DNA from: Acinetobacter nectaris CIP 110549
GTDB lineage: Bacteria; Pseudomonadota; Gammaproteobacteria; Pseudomonadales; Moraxellaceae
Direction of reading: 5' to 3'
Length of the DNA stretch: 64,000 bases
NCBI RefSeq assembly: GCF_000488215.1
Contig: NZ_KI530736.1
Coordinates: 1-64,000, forward strand
Shown one piece after another: positions 8,865-18,275 of the stretch. A model generated the notes under the pieces. That model did not search any database. It worked only from the letters and a program-made list of their open reading frames with translations, and was not told the origin of the DNA. Position 1 is the stretch's first letter; the number at the start of each line of letters is the position of its first letter. The position numbers were made by a program, and so were the translations under genes.

Positions 8865-8998
8865 AATACTTAAAAAATACTAAAAATTTATTTTATATTT
8901 ATGATTTAAAATTCTTTGCTTATCTAAAAATAGTAATTTTCTTTTTTCTAAATTGCTCTAGTTTAAATCATATAGAATTTAAAAAAGAGTACGATAAA

Positions 8999-10300
8999 AT
9001 GAGTAATGATCATCAAAACTTCACACTAAATAACTTATATGAACATACATCCAAAAACTCTTTAATTGGTCAAATTTGGGGTAACCCTCCCTCAGAACGC
9101 TACGAAGCACTCGCAGAAAAATTTAGACCAACTTTTGAAAAAATAAAACAAGGTACACTTCAACGAGAGAAACAACATACGCTACCTTATGAACAGATCA
9201 AATGGCTAAAAGAAGTCGGATTTACTCGGATAAGGCTACCTAAAGCATATAATGGATTTGATGCAACAATTCCAGAGCTATTTGGACTACTTGTTGAACT
9301 TGCAGAAGCTGACTCAAATTTGCCTCAAATATTAAGAGTCCATTTTGGCTTTAGTGAGGAACTATTATTATCAAAAAATACAGCTTTCAAAAATAAATGG
9401 TTAACACGACTTGCCAAGGGTGAAACCGTTGGAAGCGGTTGGTCTGAGGGAGGCAAAGAAGCACAAGACAAATTTCAAACGCATATCTATAAAGATGAAA
9501 AGGGACAACTAAAAATAACAGGTCAGAAGTATTACACAACTGGTAGTTTATATGCAGATTGGATTGATGTTGGAATTACAGATCTCCATGGTCACTCTGC
9601 ATCTATTTTGGTAAATCGCCACAACAATGGTGTTTCAGTTGTCGATGATTGGAATGGTTTTGGTCAGCAGCTTACAGCAAGTGGTACAGCTACATTTCAT
9701 GCTGTAAATGTAGACGAAACAGATATTTTAATTGATGAAGTCCGATTTAAGTATTCAGCAGCGTATTATCAGCTCGTACAGCTCGCCATTATCGTTGGTT
9801 TAGGCCGTTCTTTAACACAACAATTATCTGAAGCTGTTCATAAACGTACACGAAATTATAGTCATGCAAATGCAACACATATTCGTGATGATGCACAAAT
9901 TTTACAAGTCGTAGGTAAAGTGCGTAGTGCTACGTATACCTCAGGAATTATTGTGGAAAAAAGTGCTGAGGCATTACAGCGCGCATTTTTATTAGGCTTA
10001 GAAAATAATTTGCAAGCAGAAGGTGAGCAAAATGCGATTGCTGAATTAGAAACAGCACAAGCTCAGACAATTATTACAGACCTCTTGTTAAATGCTTCAA
10101 CCATTGCATTTGATGCACTTGGCGCATCTGCAACAGATAAAGATATTGCCCTAGATCGCTATTGGCGAAATATTCGGACATTGGCCTCGCATAATCCAAG
10201 AGTCTATAAAGATAGAATTGTAGGTGATTTCAGTGTTAATGGGACATTACCTCCCTATCAATGGCGCATTGGTCATGTCAGCACATTAAAAGCAAGTTAA
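8999..10300 (+). CDS. DszC/acyl-CoA dehydrogenase-like flavin monooxygenase
   Basis: 433 residues with the acyl-CoA dehydrogenase fold. An N-terminal helical domain (about residues 20-140), a beta domain with GETVGSGWSEGG and KITGQKYYTTGS, and a C-terminal four-helix domain are recognisable. DszC- and SfnC-like members are FMNH2-dependent monooxygenases that attack sulfur compounds. It is followed 42 bp later by a DszA/NtaA-type monooxygenase, with an MFS transporter, MsuE flavin reductase and SfnG beyond, which supports an organosulfur role. Exact substrate unknown. It may draw reduced FMN from the MsuE-like protein at 14425. Confidence 0.82.
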   Translation: MSNDHQNFTLNNLYEHTSKNSLIGQIWGNPPSERYEALAEKFRPTFEKIKQGTLQREKQHTLPYEQIKWLKEVGFTRIRLPKAYNGFDATIPELFGLLVELAEADSNLPQILRVHFGFSEELLLSKNTAFKNKWLTRLAKGETVGSGWSEGGKEAQDKFQTHIYKDEKGQLKITGQKYYTTGSLYADWIDVGITDLHGHSASILVNRHNNGVSVVDDWNGFGQQLTASGTATFHAVNVDETDILIDEVRFKYSAAYYQLVQLAIIVGLGRSLTQQLSEAVHKRTRNYSHANATHIRDDAQILQVVGKVRSATYTSGIIVEKSAEALQRAFLLGLENNLQAEGEQNAIAELETAQAQTIITDLLLNASTIAFDALGASATDKDIALDRYWRNIRTLASHNPRVYKDRIVGDFSVNGTLPPYQWRIGHVSTLKAS

Positions 10301-10342
10301 CTCCAATTAAAAAAACATTAACGTACGGGTTAGCAATTTCAA

Positions 10343-11704
10343 ATGACAAAAAGAATTAGTTTTAACGCTTTCGAAATGAACTGTATCGCACATCAGTCTC
10401 CCGGATTATGGCGACATCCTCAAGACAGATCGACAGAATACAAAGATATTGAATACTGGACAGATTTAGCAAAAATTCTCGAGCAGGGTCTATTCGATGG
10501 TGTATTTATCGCTGATGTATTAGGCGTTTACGATGTGTATCATAATAATGCTGATGAAGCACTTCGTGGTGCTGTACAAATTCCTGTAAATGACCCACTG
10601 CAAATTATTCCTGCAATGGCAGCAGTGACGAAGCATCTTGGGTTTGGGCTTACAACATCAATATCTTTTGAACACCCTTACCCTTTTGCACGCCGAATAA
10701 GTACGCTTGATCATTTAACAAAAGGTCGACTTGGTTGGAATATCGTGACTTCTTACCTTGATAGCGGATCTAAAAATATTGGTCTAAAAGCTCAGCTTAA
10801 TCATGACAACCGTTATGATATCGCTGATGAGTATTTAGAAGTGTTATATAAACTGTGGGAGGGTTCATGGCAAAATGATGCCGTCTTAAGAGATAAACGC
10901 CAAGGTATCTTTGCTGATCCGGCCAAAGTACATGCCATATCACATGAAGGGAAATATTTCTCTGTACCCGGAATTCACCTTTGTGAGCCATCACCACAAA
11001 GGACTCCTGTTTTATATCAGGCAGGTGCTTCCTCACGAGGGCAAACTTTTGCAAGCCAAAATGCTGAGTGTATATTTATTGCTGCACCATCTAAAAATAT
11101 TACTAAGAATTTTGTAAATAGCATACGACAAAAACTATTAGAAGCAGGACGTGCAGCCACCGATGTGAAAATTTATGCTTTAGTTTCTATTGTCACCGAT
11201 GATACAGATGAAAAAGCACACAAAAAATTTGAAGAGTATCAGAAATATGGTAGCTATGATGGTGCACTAACATTACTTTCAGGCTGGTCTGGAGTCGATT
11301 TCTCACAATATAAACCGACGGATCATGTCGAGTATATTCAAACTAATGCAATTCAATCTTTACTCAGTTCTTATGTAAATGCAGATCCAAATAAAGTTTG
11401 GACAGTAGATGAAATAGCGCGTTGGAATAGTTTAGGTGGCAATGGCCCCGTTTTTGTTGGCTCAGCTACAACTGTTGCAGATAAGTTGCAGGAATGGGTT
11501 GAGGATACAGGAATAGATGGATTTAACTTAGCATATATTCTTGCTCATCAAACATTCCAAGATACGGTAGATTGGATTGTTCCGGAGTTACAACGTCGAA
11601 ATGCTTATCAAAAAGAATATTCATCAGGCACATTACGAGAAAAGCTTTTTCAACAAGGAGATTATTTAATCGATCGTCACCGAGGTTCAAAATATAAAAT
11701 ATGA
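10343..11704 (+). CDS. NtaA/SnaA/DszA family FMN-dependent monooxygenase
   Basis: 453 residues, bacterial luciferase-like TIM barrel. Family marks include the N-terminal KRISFNAFEMNC, HQSPGLWRHP, GLFDGVFIADVLGVYDVY, KGRLGWNIVTSY and PVLYQAGASSRGQ. NtaA/DszA enzymes use FMNH2 from a separate reductase to open C-S or C-N bonds; DszA converts dibenzothiophene sulfone. Here it likely acts with the preceding DszC-like enzyme. The TGA stop lies inside the 5-bp target duplication (ATGAT) of an IS982-family element, so the product is intact but the IS now separates the gene from its terminator at 12695. Confidence 0.87.
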   Translation: MTKRISFNAFEMNCIAHQSPGLWRHPQDRSTEYKDIEYWTDLAKILEQGLFDGVFIADVLGVYDVYHNNADEALRGAVQIPVNDPLQIIPAMAAVTKHLGFGLTTSISFEHPYPFARRISTLDHLTKGRLGWNIVTSYLDSGSKNIGLKAQLNHDNRYDIADEYLEVLYKLWEGSWQNDAVLRDKRQGIFADPAKVHAISHEGKYFSVPGIHLCEPSPQRTPVLYQAGASSRGQTFASQNAECIFIAAPSKNITKNFVNSIRQKLLEAGRAATDVKIYALVSIVTDDTDEKAHKKFEEYQKYGSYDGALTLLSGWSGVDFSQYKPTDHVEYIQTNAIQSLLSSYVNADPNKVWTVDEIARWNSLGGNGPVFVGSATTVADKLQEWVEDTGIDGFNLAYILAHQTFQDTVDWIVPELQRRNAYQKEYSSGTLREKLFQQGDYLIDRHRGSKYKI

Positions 11705-11705
11705 T

Positions 11706-12681
11706 AACCCGAATCCTGCTTAAGCTATAGAGGTCATGATTTGAATGGTTAGCTTATTTTTATGGGTAAGCTGATAAGCACATAAAGATGCATATATTCC
11801 TGCAAGATAGCCAGTAATACTACGTGCTTTGCTCGTCACTAGATAGTATTTCTCCTTAAGCAGGCTAAATAGAGTTTCAATCTTGTTGCGTTGCTTCAAG
11901 TGATATTCATCTATTTGAGACAATTCAACGAATTGCATGTTTTTACGATGATAGGTCATCAGATCAATATGTTGCTCTTTCAGTCTACTTTTAAGGTTTT
12001 GACTGAGATAACCCCGATCTGCATAGAGTTTAGTATGTAATCCTGCTACAAGCTGTTCAACCATTTTAATATCAGCAACGTGTCCATTGGATAAAATAGT
12101 ATTAACCATCTCACCTTCTGCATTCATCAGTACATGCAATTTACAACCAAAGAACCATCCCATTGAACTTTTCCCTCTTGTGGCAATATCACTGAGGGAT
12201 TTATGACGTTGTATACGCTGATTCTTACATACAGGTAGAGTGGTTGAATCAATCCAGAGGTATGAATTCTGTTTGTCTTTCATCAAAGTAAAATGTAAGG
12301 CATGTATTGCAAGCTGATGCATATTGATCAGGCGTATCATACGCTGATAGCAAGGTAAGCATTTAAATAGATTGCAATAATTGTGATTTAGAGAAGTATA
12401 AAATGCTTTGAAATTGTTGAATTGCGAGGTTTTGTACCATACAGCGATTAGAATAATTTCCGACAGGCTCAAAGTTGTGGGTCTAATTCTTATACGATAC
12501 TTTAACTGTTTGAGATATTTCCAATAAACCGATTCAAATTTTAAAAAGAAATCATCAATTGTGCAAAATAAAGCTGTAATATCATTCATCAGGACTAGGA
12601 CCGTTGGTTAGGTGTGGTAACTCAACTCATGGCTCTAGTTCTAGCTTTTTTCAATCTTATCCCTTAAGCAGGATTCGGGTT
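11706..12681 (-). mobile_element. IS982-family insertion sequence, intact
   Basis: 976 bp with perfect 19-bp terminal inverted repeats: AACCCGAATCCTGCTTAAG at 11706-11724 and its complement at 12663-12681. ATGAT at 11701-11705 and 12682-12686 is a 5-bp target duplication. One transposase gene on the minus strand fills most of it. The element inserted exactly at the stop codon of the DszA-like gene without changing its product, and before the hairpin that would have ended that transcript. Perfect repeats and duplication indicate recent arrival. A decayed relative lies at 40587-41180. Confidence 0.93.
11720..12589 (-). CDS. IS982-family transposase
   Basis: 289 residues, complete. The DDE core shows WIDSTTLPVCKN (first Asp), YADRGYLSQNL (second Asp) and NKIETLFSLLKEKYY (Glu). 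The basic helical N-terminal region fits IS982 proteins. Start ATG at 12589, 74 bp inside the right inverted repeat. The C-terminus ends four bases from the inner edge of the left repeat, as is usual for compact elements. Probably functional since no stop or frameshift is present. Confidence 0.93.
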   Translation of the reverse strand: MNDITALFCTIDDFFLKFESVYWKYLKQLKYRIRIRPTTLSLSEIILIAVWYKTSQFNNFKAFYTSLNHNYCNLFKCLPCYQRMIRLINMHQLAIHALHFTLMKDKQNSYLWIDSTTLPVCKNQRIQRHKSLSDIATRGKSSMGWFFGCKLHVLMNAEGEMVNTILSNGHVADIKMVEQLVAGLHTKLYADRGYLSQNLKSRLKEQHIDLMTYHRKNMQFVELSQIDEYHLKQRNKIETLFSLLKEKYYLVTSKARSITGYLAGIYASLCAYQLTHKNKLTIQIMTSIA

Positions 12682-12694
12682 ATGATAATAATTT

Positions 12695-12724
12695 AAAAGC
12701 AGAATATCCATTCTGCTTTTTTAT
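12695..12724 (+). terminator. Terminator originally serving the DszA-like gene
   Basis: An 11-bp perfect stem (AAAAGCAGAAT / ATTCTGCTTTT) with a four-base loop and a T-rich tail. It lies 9 bp beyond the IS target duplication. Removing the IS would place it just after the monooxygenase stop codon. Confidence 0.8.
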
Positions 12725-12832
12725 ATTTAAAAATGAATAATCATATATAAAGATTTCTAAATAATATTAACCTATTTCACAAAAAATAAAATTAAAACTA
12801 AATTATATTTACCTCAATAAAGAGTAATTATA

Positions 12833-14278
12833 ATGTCGAATAAGAATTATGAAATAAGGCATCCTGATGATGTAAATCGGATTGTTTCTGAATATGCAGG
12901 ACAAGGTAAATCAAATAAAGTAATTTGGCTTGCATTAATTGGCGTATTTATTGATGCTTATGATCTAACCACACTATCGTTTGGTATAGAACAAGTTATT
13001 AAAGAATTCTCACTTACTCCATTAATGACAGGTGTGGTCGCATCAGCAATTGTCTGTGGAACCATTGTAGGTAATTTAATTGGAGGGTTTCTTACCGATA
13101 AAATTGGACGCTATCGAGTGTTTATGGCTGATATGGTTCTATTTGTTATAGCAGCAATTGTTGCAGGATTTGCACCAAATGTGTGGGTACTTATTATTGC
13201 CCGTTTTATTATGGGCATTAGTGTTGGGGTGGATTTACCAGTTGCTATGTCTTATTTATCTGAATTTTCTAAATTTTCAGGAAAAAGTAATAAAGCGTCT
13301 AGATTAGCAGCATGGTGCCCAATGTGGTATGCCGCATCTTCTATATGCTTTGGTATTGTACTGGCTTTATACTTTATTTTGCCTGCTCAGTATAGTCACT
13401 GGTTGTGGCGTGCATCACTTATATTTGGTGCAGTACCAGCATTACTTATTATTTTTATTCGTGGAAAATACTTAACTGAGTCACCTATTTGGTTGGCAAA
13501 TCAAGGAAGATTAAAAGAAGCATCTGAAATTTTAAAATCATCTTATGATATTCATACCGTTGTTCTCGAAAGTAAAAAAGATTATAAAATACAACAAAAT
13601 ATAAAACAAAGTTTTTGGGTTCTATTTAATCGAACATATTTATCTAGAACGATCGTTGCAATGGTCATTCATATTTCAGTTGCTTTTCAATATACAACAA
13701 TTGCTTTTTTTCTACCATCAATTCTCATGAATTTCTTTCATACCACTACATTAACAACCATTACAACAACACTCACTCTTAATCTGCTCTTTGCATTCAC
13801 AGGAGGTTTATTAGGCGTTTATTTAGCAAGCCGATTTACATCTAGACATATACTATTAACAGGTTTCATTTTACAATTCATTGCATTAGTGCTTTTAGGT
13901 TGGATCGGTCATCCAAATAGTCCATTTGTCTTATATTCAGCAATTGTTTTACTTGGCCTTTGGTTATTTGCTGAAGGGTTTGGCCCCGGAGCACAAATGA
14001 TGGTCTACCCAACTATGGCATATCCTGCTGCTATTCGTGGTATTGGCGTTGGATTTAATCGAGCTGTTTCAGGCATTGCACAAGCAATCGCATTATTTGT
14101 TTTACCAATGTGGATGACAAAATATCAAACGGATGTATTCACAATTATTGCTATCTTTGCATTCGTTCCTATCATTATTATTGGCTTCATTATTAAGTTT
14201 GAACCTACTCGCAATGATATTGATTTACAAGAACCAATAGTAAAACCAACCAGTACTACGACTAATATTATTATATAA
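12833..14278 (+). CDS. MFS transporter of the organosulfur cluster
   Basis: 481 residues with about 12 membrane segments. The MFS loop motif after TM2 is GGFLTDKIGRYR, and VDLPVAMSYLSEF follows in TM4. The N-terminal stretch FIDAYDLTTLSFG resembles sugar-porter and aromatic-acid-type carriers. It stands between the DszC/DszA-like genes and msuE-sfnG on the same strand, so it probably imports the sulfur compound they oxidise. The gap of 155 bp to the upstream terminator implies its own promoter. Substrate not determinable from sequence. Confidence 0.85.
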   Translation: MSNKNYEIRHPDDVNRIVSEYAGQGKSNKVIWLALIGVFIDAYDLTTLSFGIEQVIKEFSLTPLMTGVVASAIVCGTIVGNLIGGFLTDKIGRYRVFMADMVLFVIAAIVAGFAPNVWVLIIARFIMGISVGVDLPVAMSYLSEFSKFSGKSNKASRLAAWCPMWYAASSICFGIVLALYFILPAQYSHWLWRASLIFGAVPALLIIFIRGKYLTESPIWLANQGRLKEASEILKSSYDIHTVVLESKKDYKIQQNIKQSFWVLFNRTYLSRTIVAMVIHISVAFQYTTIAFFLPSILMNFFHTTTLTTITTTLTLNLLFAFTGGLLGVYLASRFTSRHILLTGFILQFIALVLLGWIGHPNSPFVLYSAIVLLGLWLFAEGFGPGAQMMVYPTMAYPAAIRGIGVGFNRAVSGIAQAIALFVLPMWMTKYQTDVFTIIAIFAFVPIIIIGFIIKFEPTRNDIDLQEPIVKPTSTTTNIII

Positions 14279-14424
14279 ATATTTTATTCCCATTTAGTAT
14301 AAGTATATATTTAAGATTCATTATGTGGAAATAATATAAATTATATTCATTTTCTTATTTTACAAGATATGGTTTTTAAACCTTAATAGTTATTAAGTTC
14401 TCATTTAACGAAAAGGTTTTCTCC

Positions 14425-15150
14425 ATGTCTAGTAAAAAAAATAGTGAAGTCTTAAATATTGTTGCAGTTTCAGGTGGATTAAATACACCATCTAAAACAG
14501 AAAGTCTTATTCAAAATATTTTAGATGAATTGGCTGATGCCACAAATATTAAAGTTCACTTTATTAAGCTCAGCCAAATTGGACACTTATTGGGTGGCGC
14601 AATTTATCGTCACCAACTTCCTCAAAGCGTACAAGACGATCTTGCAAAAATAGAAGCTGCCGATGCACTCATTGTTGGCACACCAGTTTATCGTGCATCA
14701 TTTACAGGTTTATTTAAACACCTTTTCGACTTTGTCGAACAAACTGCATTGGTAGATGTCCCTGTATTACTTGCAGCATCAGGTGGAAGTGAACGTCACG
14801 CATTGGTTCTTGAACATCAACTCCGCCCTTTATTCAGTTTTTTCCAAGCACAAACATTGCCTATTGGCGTATATGCAACAGATAAAGATTTTACTCCCGA
14901 ATACACAGTAAAAAGTGAAGAGTTAAAAGCACGTATTACCTTAGCTGTAGCACGAGCACTTCCTATCTTGGAATGGGCACCTGCAAAAGGATTAAGAGAA
15001 GAGCAATCTAAGAAAAAATCTGAACAAGCCAATGAAAACTTAGGTATTAATAAACAAATTGAACAAGATGAAGTACTGCCATCTATTTCAGTACCTGACT
15101 TGAATGCTGCTGAATCACGTATTCATAAAAAAAAGAAATCGGTTGCCTAA
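14425..15150 (+). CDS. msuE: NAD(P)H-dependent FMN reductase, MsuE-like
   Basis: 241 residues, flavodoxin-like FMN reductase of the SsuE/MsuE group. Seen: VAVSGGLNTPSKTESL phosphate loop near residue 14, and VGTPVYRASFTGLFKHLFD in the middle. The last 40 or so residues are a charged extension after the conserved domain. It provides FMNH2 to two-component monooxygenases. SfnG starts 20 bp downstream, and the DszA/DszC-like enzymes are close upstream. Pseudomonas msuE sits in the methanesulfonate/sulfone operon in the same way. Confidence 0.88.
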   Translation: MSSKKNSEVLNIVAVSGGLNTPSKTESLIQNILDELADATNIKVHFIKLSQIGHLLGGAIYRHQLPQSVQDDLAKIEAADALIVGTPVYRASFTGLFKHLFDFVEQTALVDVPVLLAASGGSERHALVLEHQLRPLFSFFQAQTLPIGVYATDKDFTPEYTVKSEELKARITLAVARALPILEWAPAKGLREEQSKKKSEQANENLGINKQIEQDEVLPSISVPDLNAAESRIHKKKKSVA

Positions 15151-15170
15151 AAAATCTCTAACATAGGAAA

Positions 15171-16259
15171 ATGATTATGACGCATCGTAATGCAATTCAA
15201 TTTGCTTATTGGGTTCCTAATGTCAGTGGTGGTCTAGTTATTAGCGATATAGAACAGCGCACAGATTGGAGCTATGATTATAATGTTCGACTTGCACAAG
15301 CTGCTGAAAAAAATGGCTTTGATTATGCGCTAACACAGGTTAGATTCACAGCAGGTTACGGTGCGGAAAATCAACATGAATCGGTCAGTTTTAGCCACGC
15401 GCTATTGGCTAAAACTGAAAAACTAAAAGTGATTGCAGCCATTTTACCAGGACCATGGAAACCTGCTCTCGCAGCAAAACAACTTGCAACCATTGATTAT
15501 TTAACCAATGGCCGTATTGCGGTTAATATTGTAAGTGGTTGGTTTAAAGGTGAGTTTGATGCGATTGGTGAAGAGTGGCCTGAGCATGATGAACGATATG
15601 TTCGCTCAGAAGAATTTATTCGAAGTATAAAAGGTATATGGACAAAAGATAACTTTTCATTTGAAGGTAAATATTATCAATTTACTAACTACACTCTAAA
15701 GCCCAAACCAATACAGCAGCCATCGATAGAAGTTTTTCAAGGTGGGAGCTCCCGTGCTGCAAGAGACATGGCTTCCCGTGTTTCAGATTGGTATTTTACC
15801 AATGGAAATAGCTTAGAAGAAATTAAAAAACAAGTTGATGATATTCGAGAAAAAGCCAAAGCAAATAACCATCACGTTAAAATAGGGGTCAATGCTTTTA
15901 TTATTGCACGTGATACAGAAGAAGAAGCTCACGCTGTACTGCAAGAAATAATTCGGAAAGCCAATGTCGAAGCCGTGCACGCATTTGGCGATGCAGCAAA
16001 AGAAGCTGGGACAGCAAGCAAAGAAGGTGAAGGGAATTGGGCAAAATCCTCATTTGAAGATCTTGTTCAATATAATGATGGTTTTAAAACCAATTTAATT
16101 GGTACACCTGAACAGATCGCAGAACGTATTGTCGACTTAAAGAATGTAGGTGTCGATTTGATACTTTCAGGGTTTTTACACTTTATTGAAGAAGTTGAAT
16201 ATTTTGGAAAGAAAATTCTACCTTTAGTTCGGAAACTAGAGGAAAAAAATAACCATTAG
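15171..16259 (+). CDS. sfnG: FMNH2-dependent dimethyl sulfone monooxygenase SfnG
   Basis: 362 residues, luciferase-like fold. The N-terminal FAYWVPNVSGGLVISDIEQR is diagnostic for SfnG, followed by TQVRFTAGYG, NGRIAVNIVSGWFKGEF and EVFQGGSSRAARDMAS. SfnG oxidises dimethyl sulfone to methanesulfinate, allowing sulfone sulfur to be used under sulfate limitation. FMNH2 likely comes from the MsuE-like gene 20 bp upstream. Two adjacent ATGs (15171 and 15177) could start translation; AGGA spacing favours the second. The sigma-54 activator SfnR common in Pseudomonas clusters is not present here. Confidence 0.93.
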   Translation: MIMTHRNAIQFAYWVPNVSGGLVISDIEQRTDWSYDYNVRLAQAAEKNGFDYALTQVRFTAGYGAENQHESVSFSHALLAKTEKLKVIAAILPGPWKPALAAKQLATIDYLTNGRIAVNIVSGWFKGEFDAIGEEWPEHDERYVRSEEFIRSIKGIWTKDNFSFEGKYYQFTNYTLKPKPIQQPSIEVFQGGSSRAARDMASRVSDWYFTNGNSLEEIKKQVDDIREKAKANNHHVKIGVNAFIIARDTEEEAHAVLQEIIRKANVEAVHAFGDAAKEAGTASKEGEGNWAKSSFEDLVQYNDGFKTNLIGTPEQIAERIVDLKNVGVDLILSGFLHFIEEVEYFGKKILPLVRKLEEKNNH

Positions 16260-16415
16260 CATTACTTCACAGAGACATCCTCACTATTATTTTCAACAAA
16301 AAAGTGGATATAAAGGGTTTTGTCGTGTTGAAAGCAATTTAGGCTATTTTTATGAGTTTCTTTTTTAAATGGGAGGTATTAACTCCCATTTAATTTTCAA
16401 TTATATTCAAACGGC

Positions 16416-17261
16416 TTAATCTAGATATGAAATTTTATAGCCATTCTGTTGCTCTGAAGCATAAATATAGGCCAGTCCTAATTTTTTGGTATGCATCCCT
16501 GCAATCAACTGCTTTTCCCTGACTACTCTTTCTAATAGGTTTTGGCGTGTAATTTTAGCTTGTTCTTTATCATAGTCAAATGCAATTGAAATGGTTGGAT
16601 CAGCTAGTTGGATATGTGGAAAGTGTACAATATCTGCCCAAATCAATAGGCTATTTTCTCCTCTTCCGATTTTAAATCCAGTGTGCCCTGGTGTATGTCC
16701 TGGGAGGGAAATGGGGTAGATACCAGTAATTGGTTCATTTTTATCAAATACATTTATATTTCTTGAATAAGCTTTCAATGTACGACGAACTAAAGAAAAG
16801 TTCCGTTTTCCTCGTTCAGTTGCTTGTTCTAGAGCTTGATCATTCTGCCAATATTCAATTTCTAATGCATGTAAATAAATTTGGGCATTTTTATAGATAG
16901 GTTTCCCTTCATTACTCAGTAATCCACCAATATGGTCAGGATGTGCATGAGTAATAAGAATAGAATCGATATCATTTGGAGTAATATTCATTTGAACTAG
17001 GTTTTTTAACAGTAATCCACCCGTATTATTTAGGCCACCAGTTCCTGAGTCGACTAAAATTGTTTGGCCATGCCCTTGGATTAAATAGCAGTTAATATCA
17101 ATTTTCTCTACATTAATAATACCTGCTTCGGTTTGTATTTTTGCAGCAGCTTTTTCATCAATTCCCGATAAAAGTGTAAGATTGACACTCATTTCACCAT
17201 CATTCAAAACAGTCACTAAAAAATCACCAATTTGATGTGATTTGGATTCTAATAGATTCAT
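16416..17261 (-). CDS. MBL-fold metallo-hydrolase
   Basis: About 281 residues from the ATG at 17261, which has GGAAA upstream; a longer frame to 17321 overlaps a small divergent ORF. The zinc motif HAHPDHIGG is complete, and PLSLPGHTPGHTG-like and ADIVHFPH segments supply further ligands. Length and motif order suit quorum-quenching lactonases and related MBL hydrolases. No signal peptide is evident. It stands alone on the minus strand between the sulfone cluster and the SRPBCC/LysR relic. Substrate unknown; lactonase is one possibility. Confidence 0.82.
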   Translation of the reverse strand: MNLLESKSHQIGDFLVTVLNDGEMSVNLTLLSGIDEKAAAKIQTEAGIINVEKIDINCYLIQGHGQTILVDSGTGGLNNTGGLLLKNLVQMNITPNDIDSILITHAHPDHIGGLLSNEGKPIYKNAQIYLHALEIEYWQNDQALEQATERGKRNFSLVRRTLKAYSRNINVFDKNEPITGIYPISLPGHTPGHTGFKIGRGENSLLIWADIVHFPHIQLADPTISIAFDYDKEQAKITRQNLLERVVREKQLIAGMHTKKLGLAYIYASEQQNGYKISYLD

Positions 17262-17308
17262 TAATATTTCCAATTTTTTAATTATAGATATACAGCTATT
17301 GGGGGAAT

Positions 17309-17518
17309 ATGGCAAATGCACTGACTCTACCTCAACTGCTGAAACAATTTAAAAAATATCATTCATTACCTGTGGCCAGACTAATTGCTGAAAGTACAAA
17401 TCAAATGTTGGCATTTATTAAAGCTGCTGACACTCCAAATGTAACCAGTAAAATGATTGTATCGCGTACCCATCTTAATTCTATTTTTAAGCTAGTGAGC
17501 ATATTCAAACATTTATAA
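17309..17518 (+). CDS. Small hypothetical protein
   Basis: 69 residues, not recognised. A strong-looking GGGGGAAT lies just before the ATG. The first 40 residues are a plausible helix-rich segment (TLPQLLKQFKKYHSLPVARL); the tail is basic. It is divergent from the MBL hydrolase gene, whose upstream region it shares. It could be a real small gene or the remaining N-terminus of a deleted one. Confidence 0.3.
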   Translation: MANALTLPQLLKQFKKYHSLPVARLIAESTNQMLAFIKAADTPNVTSKMIVSRTHLNSIFKLVSIFKHL

Positions 17519-17689
17519 ACAACAAATAAATATAGTAGATATATACTTGTTTTAGTCAATTTCACTGGCTAAAAATGACTAATATGTATATAAAAAAGCC
17601 AATGGGATCTATACTAGTTTTTTAGTATTCTTTAAATTCTGTAAATTTTTTAGGTTATTAAATAGCAATAGCTTTATAGAAAAGAGTTC

Positions 17690-17705
17690 TGATGATGCAT
17701 CATCA
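17690..17705. promoter_or_regulatory. 16-bp perfect palindrome
   Basis: TGATGATGCATCATCA is a perfect palindrome about 90 bp upstream of the SRPBCC gene. It looks like a dimeric regulator site; no regulator can be named. A small hairpin (AGGTTAGA/TCTAACCT, 17740-17761) follows it. Confidence 0.35.
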
Positions 17706-17794
17706 TATTAAATTAAGGGAAAAATCAAATTTTCTCTTGAGGTTAGAGTTATATCTAACCTTATATTAAGGTTTGAAAAAATTAAGGAACTCTA

Positions 17795-18265
17795 ATGAAC
17801 CTAATGTCTAGAATTATACAAAATATTGACACTTCTAGTTATATAGAAGAAAAAGTTATTATTAATCAACCTATAGAAAAAGTATGGAAAGAGTTTCAGA
17901 TTGTTGAAAATTACTCATTATGGAATAATTTATTCTCATTAGAAAACTTTCCATCTCATGTTAGAGAAAAGATATTATTAAAACTATATGCTAAAAATAA
18001 GGAAATTAAATTTTCTGCTAAGGTTCTAAAAATTGAACCATATAGCTTAGAATGGGAAGGAAAACTATATGTAAATGGATTATTTAATGGAAGACATTTA
18101 TTTACTTTTGAAGCATTAGATGACGATAGAACTCTACTCATTCAATCAGAAAAATTTATAGGTATATTAGTGCCAATACTTAGAAAATCTATTATTCAAT
18201 CTACTCAAAAAAACTTCCAAAAAGTAAATTATGCTTTTAAAAACTATATAGAAGAATTGGTTTAA
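17795..18265 (+). CDS. SRPBCC (START-like) domain protein
   Basis: 156 residues forming one polyketide cyclase/SRPBCC domain. The start EEKVIINQPIEKVWKEFQIVENYSLWN is the typical first strand plus helices, and the C-terminal long helix is present (STQKNFQKVNYAFKNYIEE). This fold makes a deep pocket for hydrophobic ligands; many bacterial members have no known reaction. It lies 10 bp before a LysR-type fragment on the same strand, an arrangement probably created by a deletion. It appears intact. Confidence 0.75.
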   Translation: MNLMSRIIQNIDTSSYIEEKVIINQPIEKVWKEFQIVENYSLWNNLFSLENFPSHVREKILLKLYAKNKEIKFSAKVLKIEPYSLEWEGKLYVNGLFNGRHLFTFEALDDDRTLLIQSEKFIGILVPILRKSIIQSTQKNFQKVNYAFKNYIEELV

Positions 18266-18275
18266 TTAGTTATTT

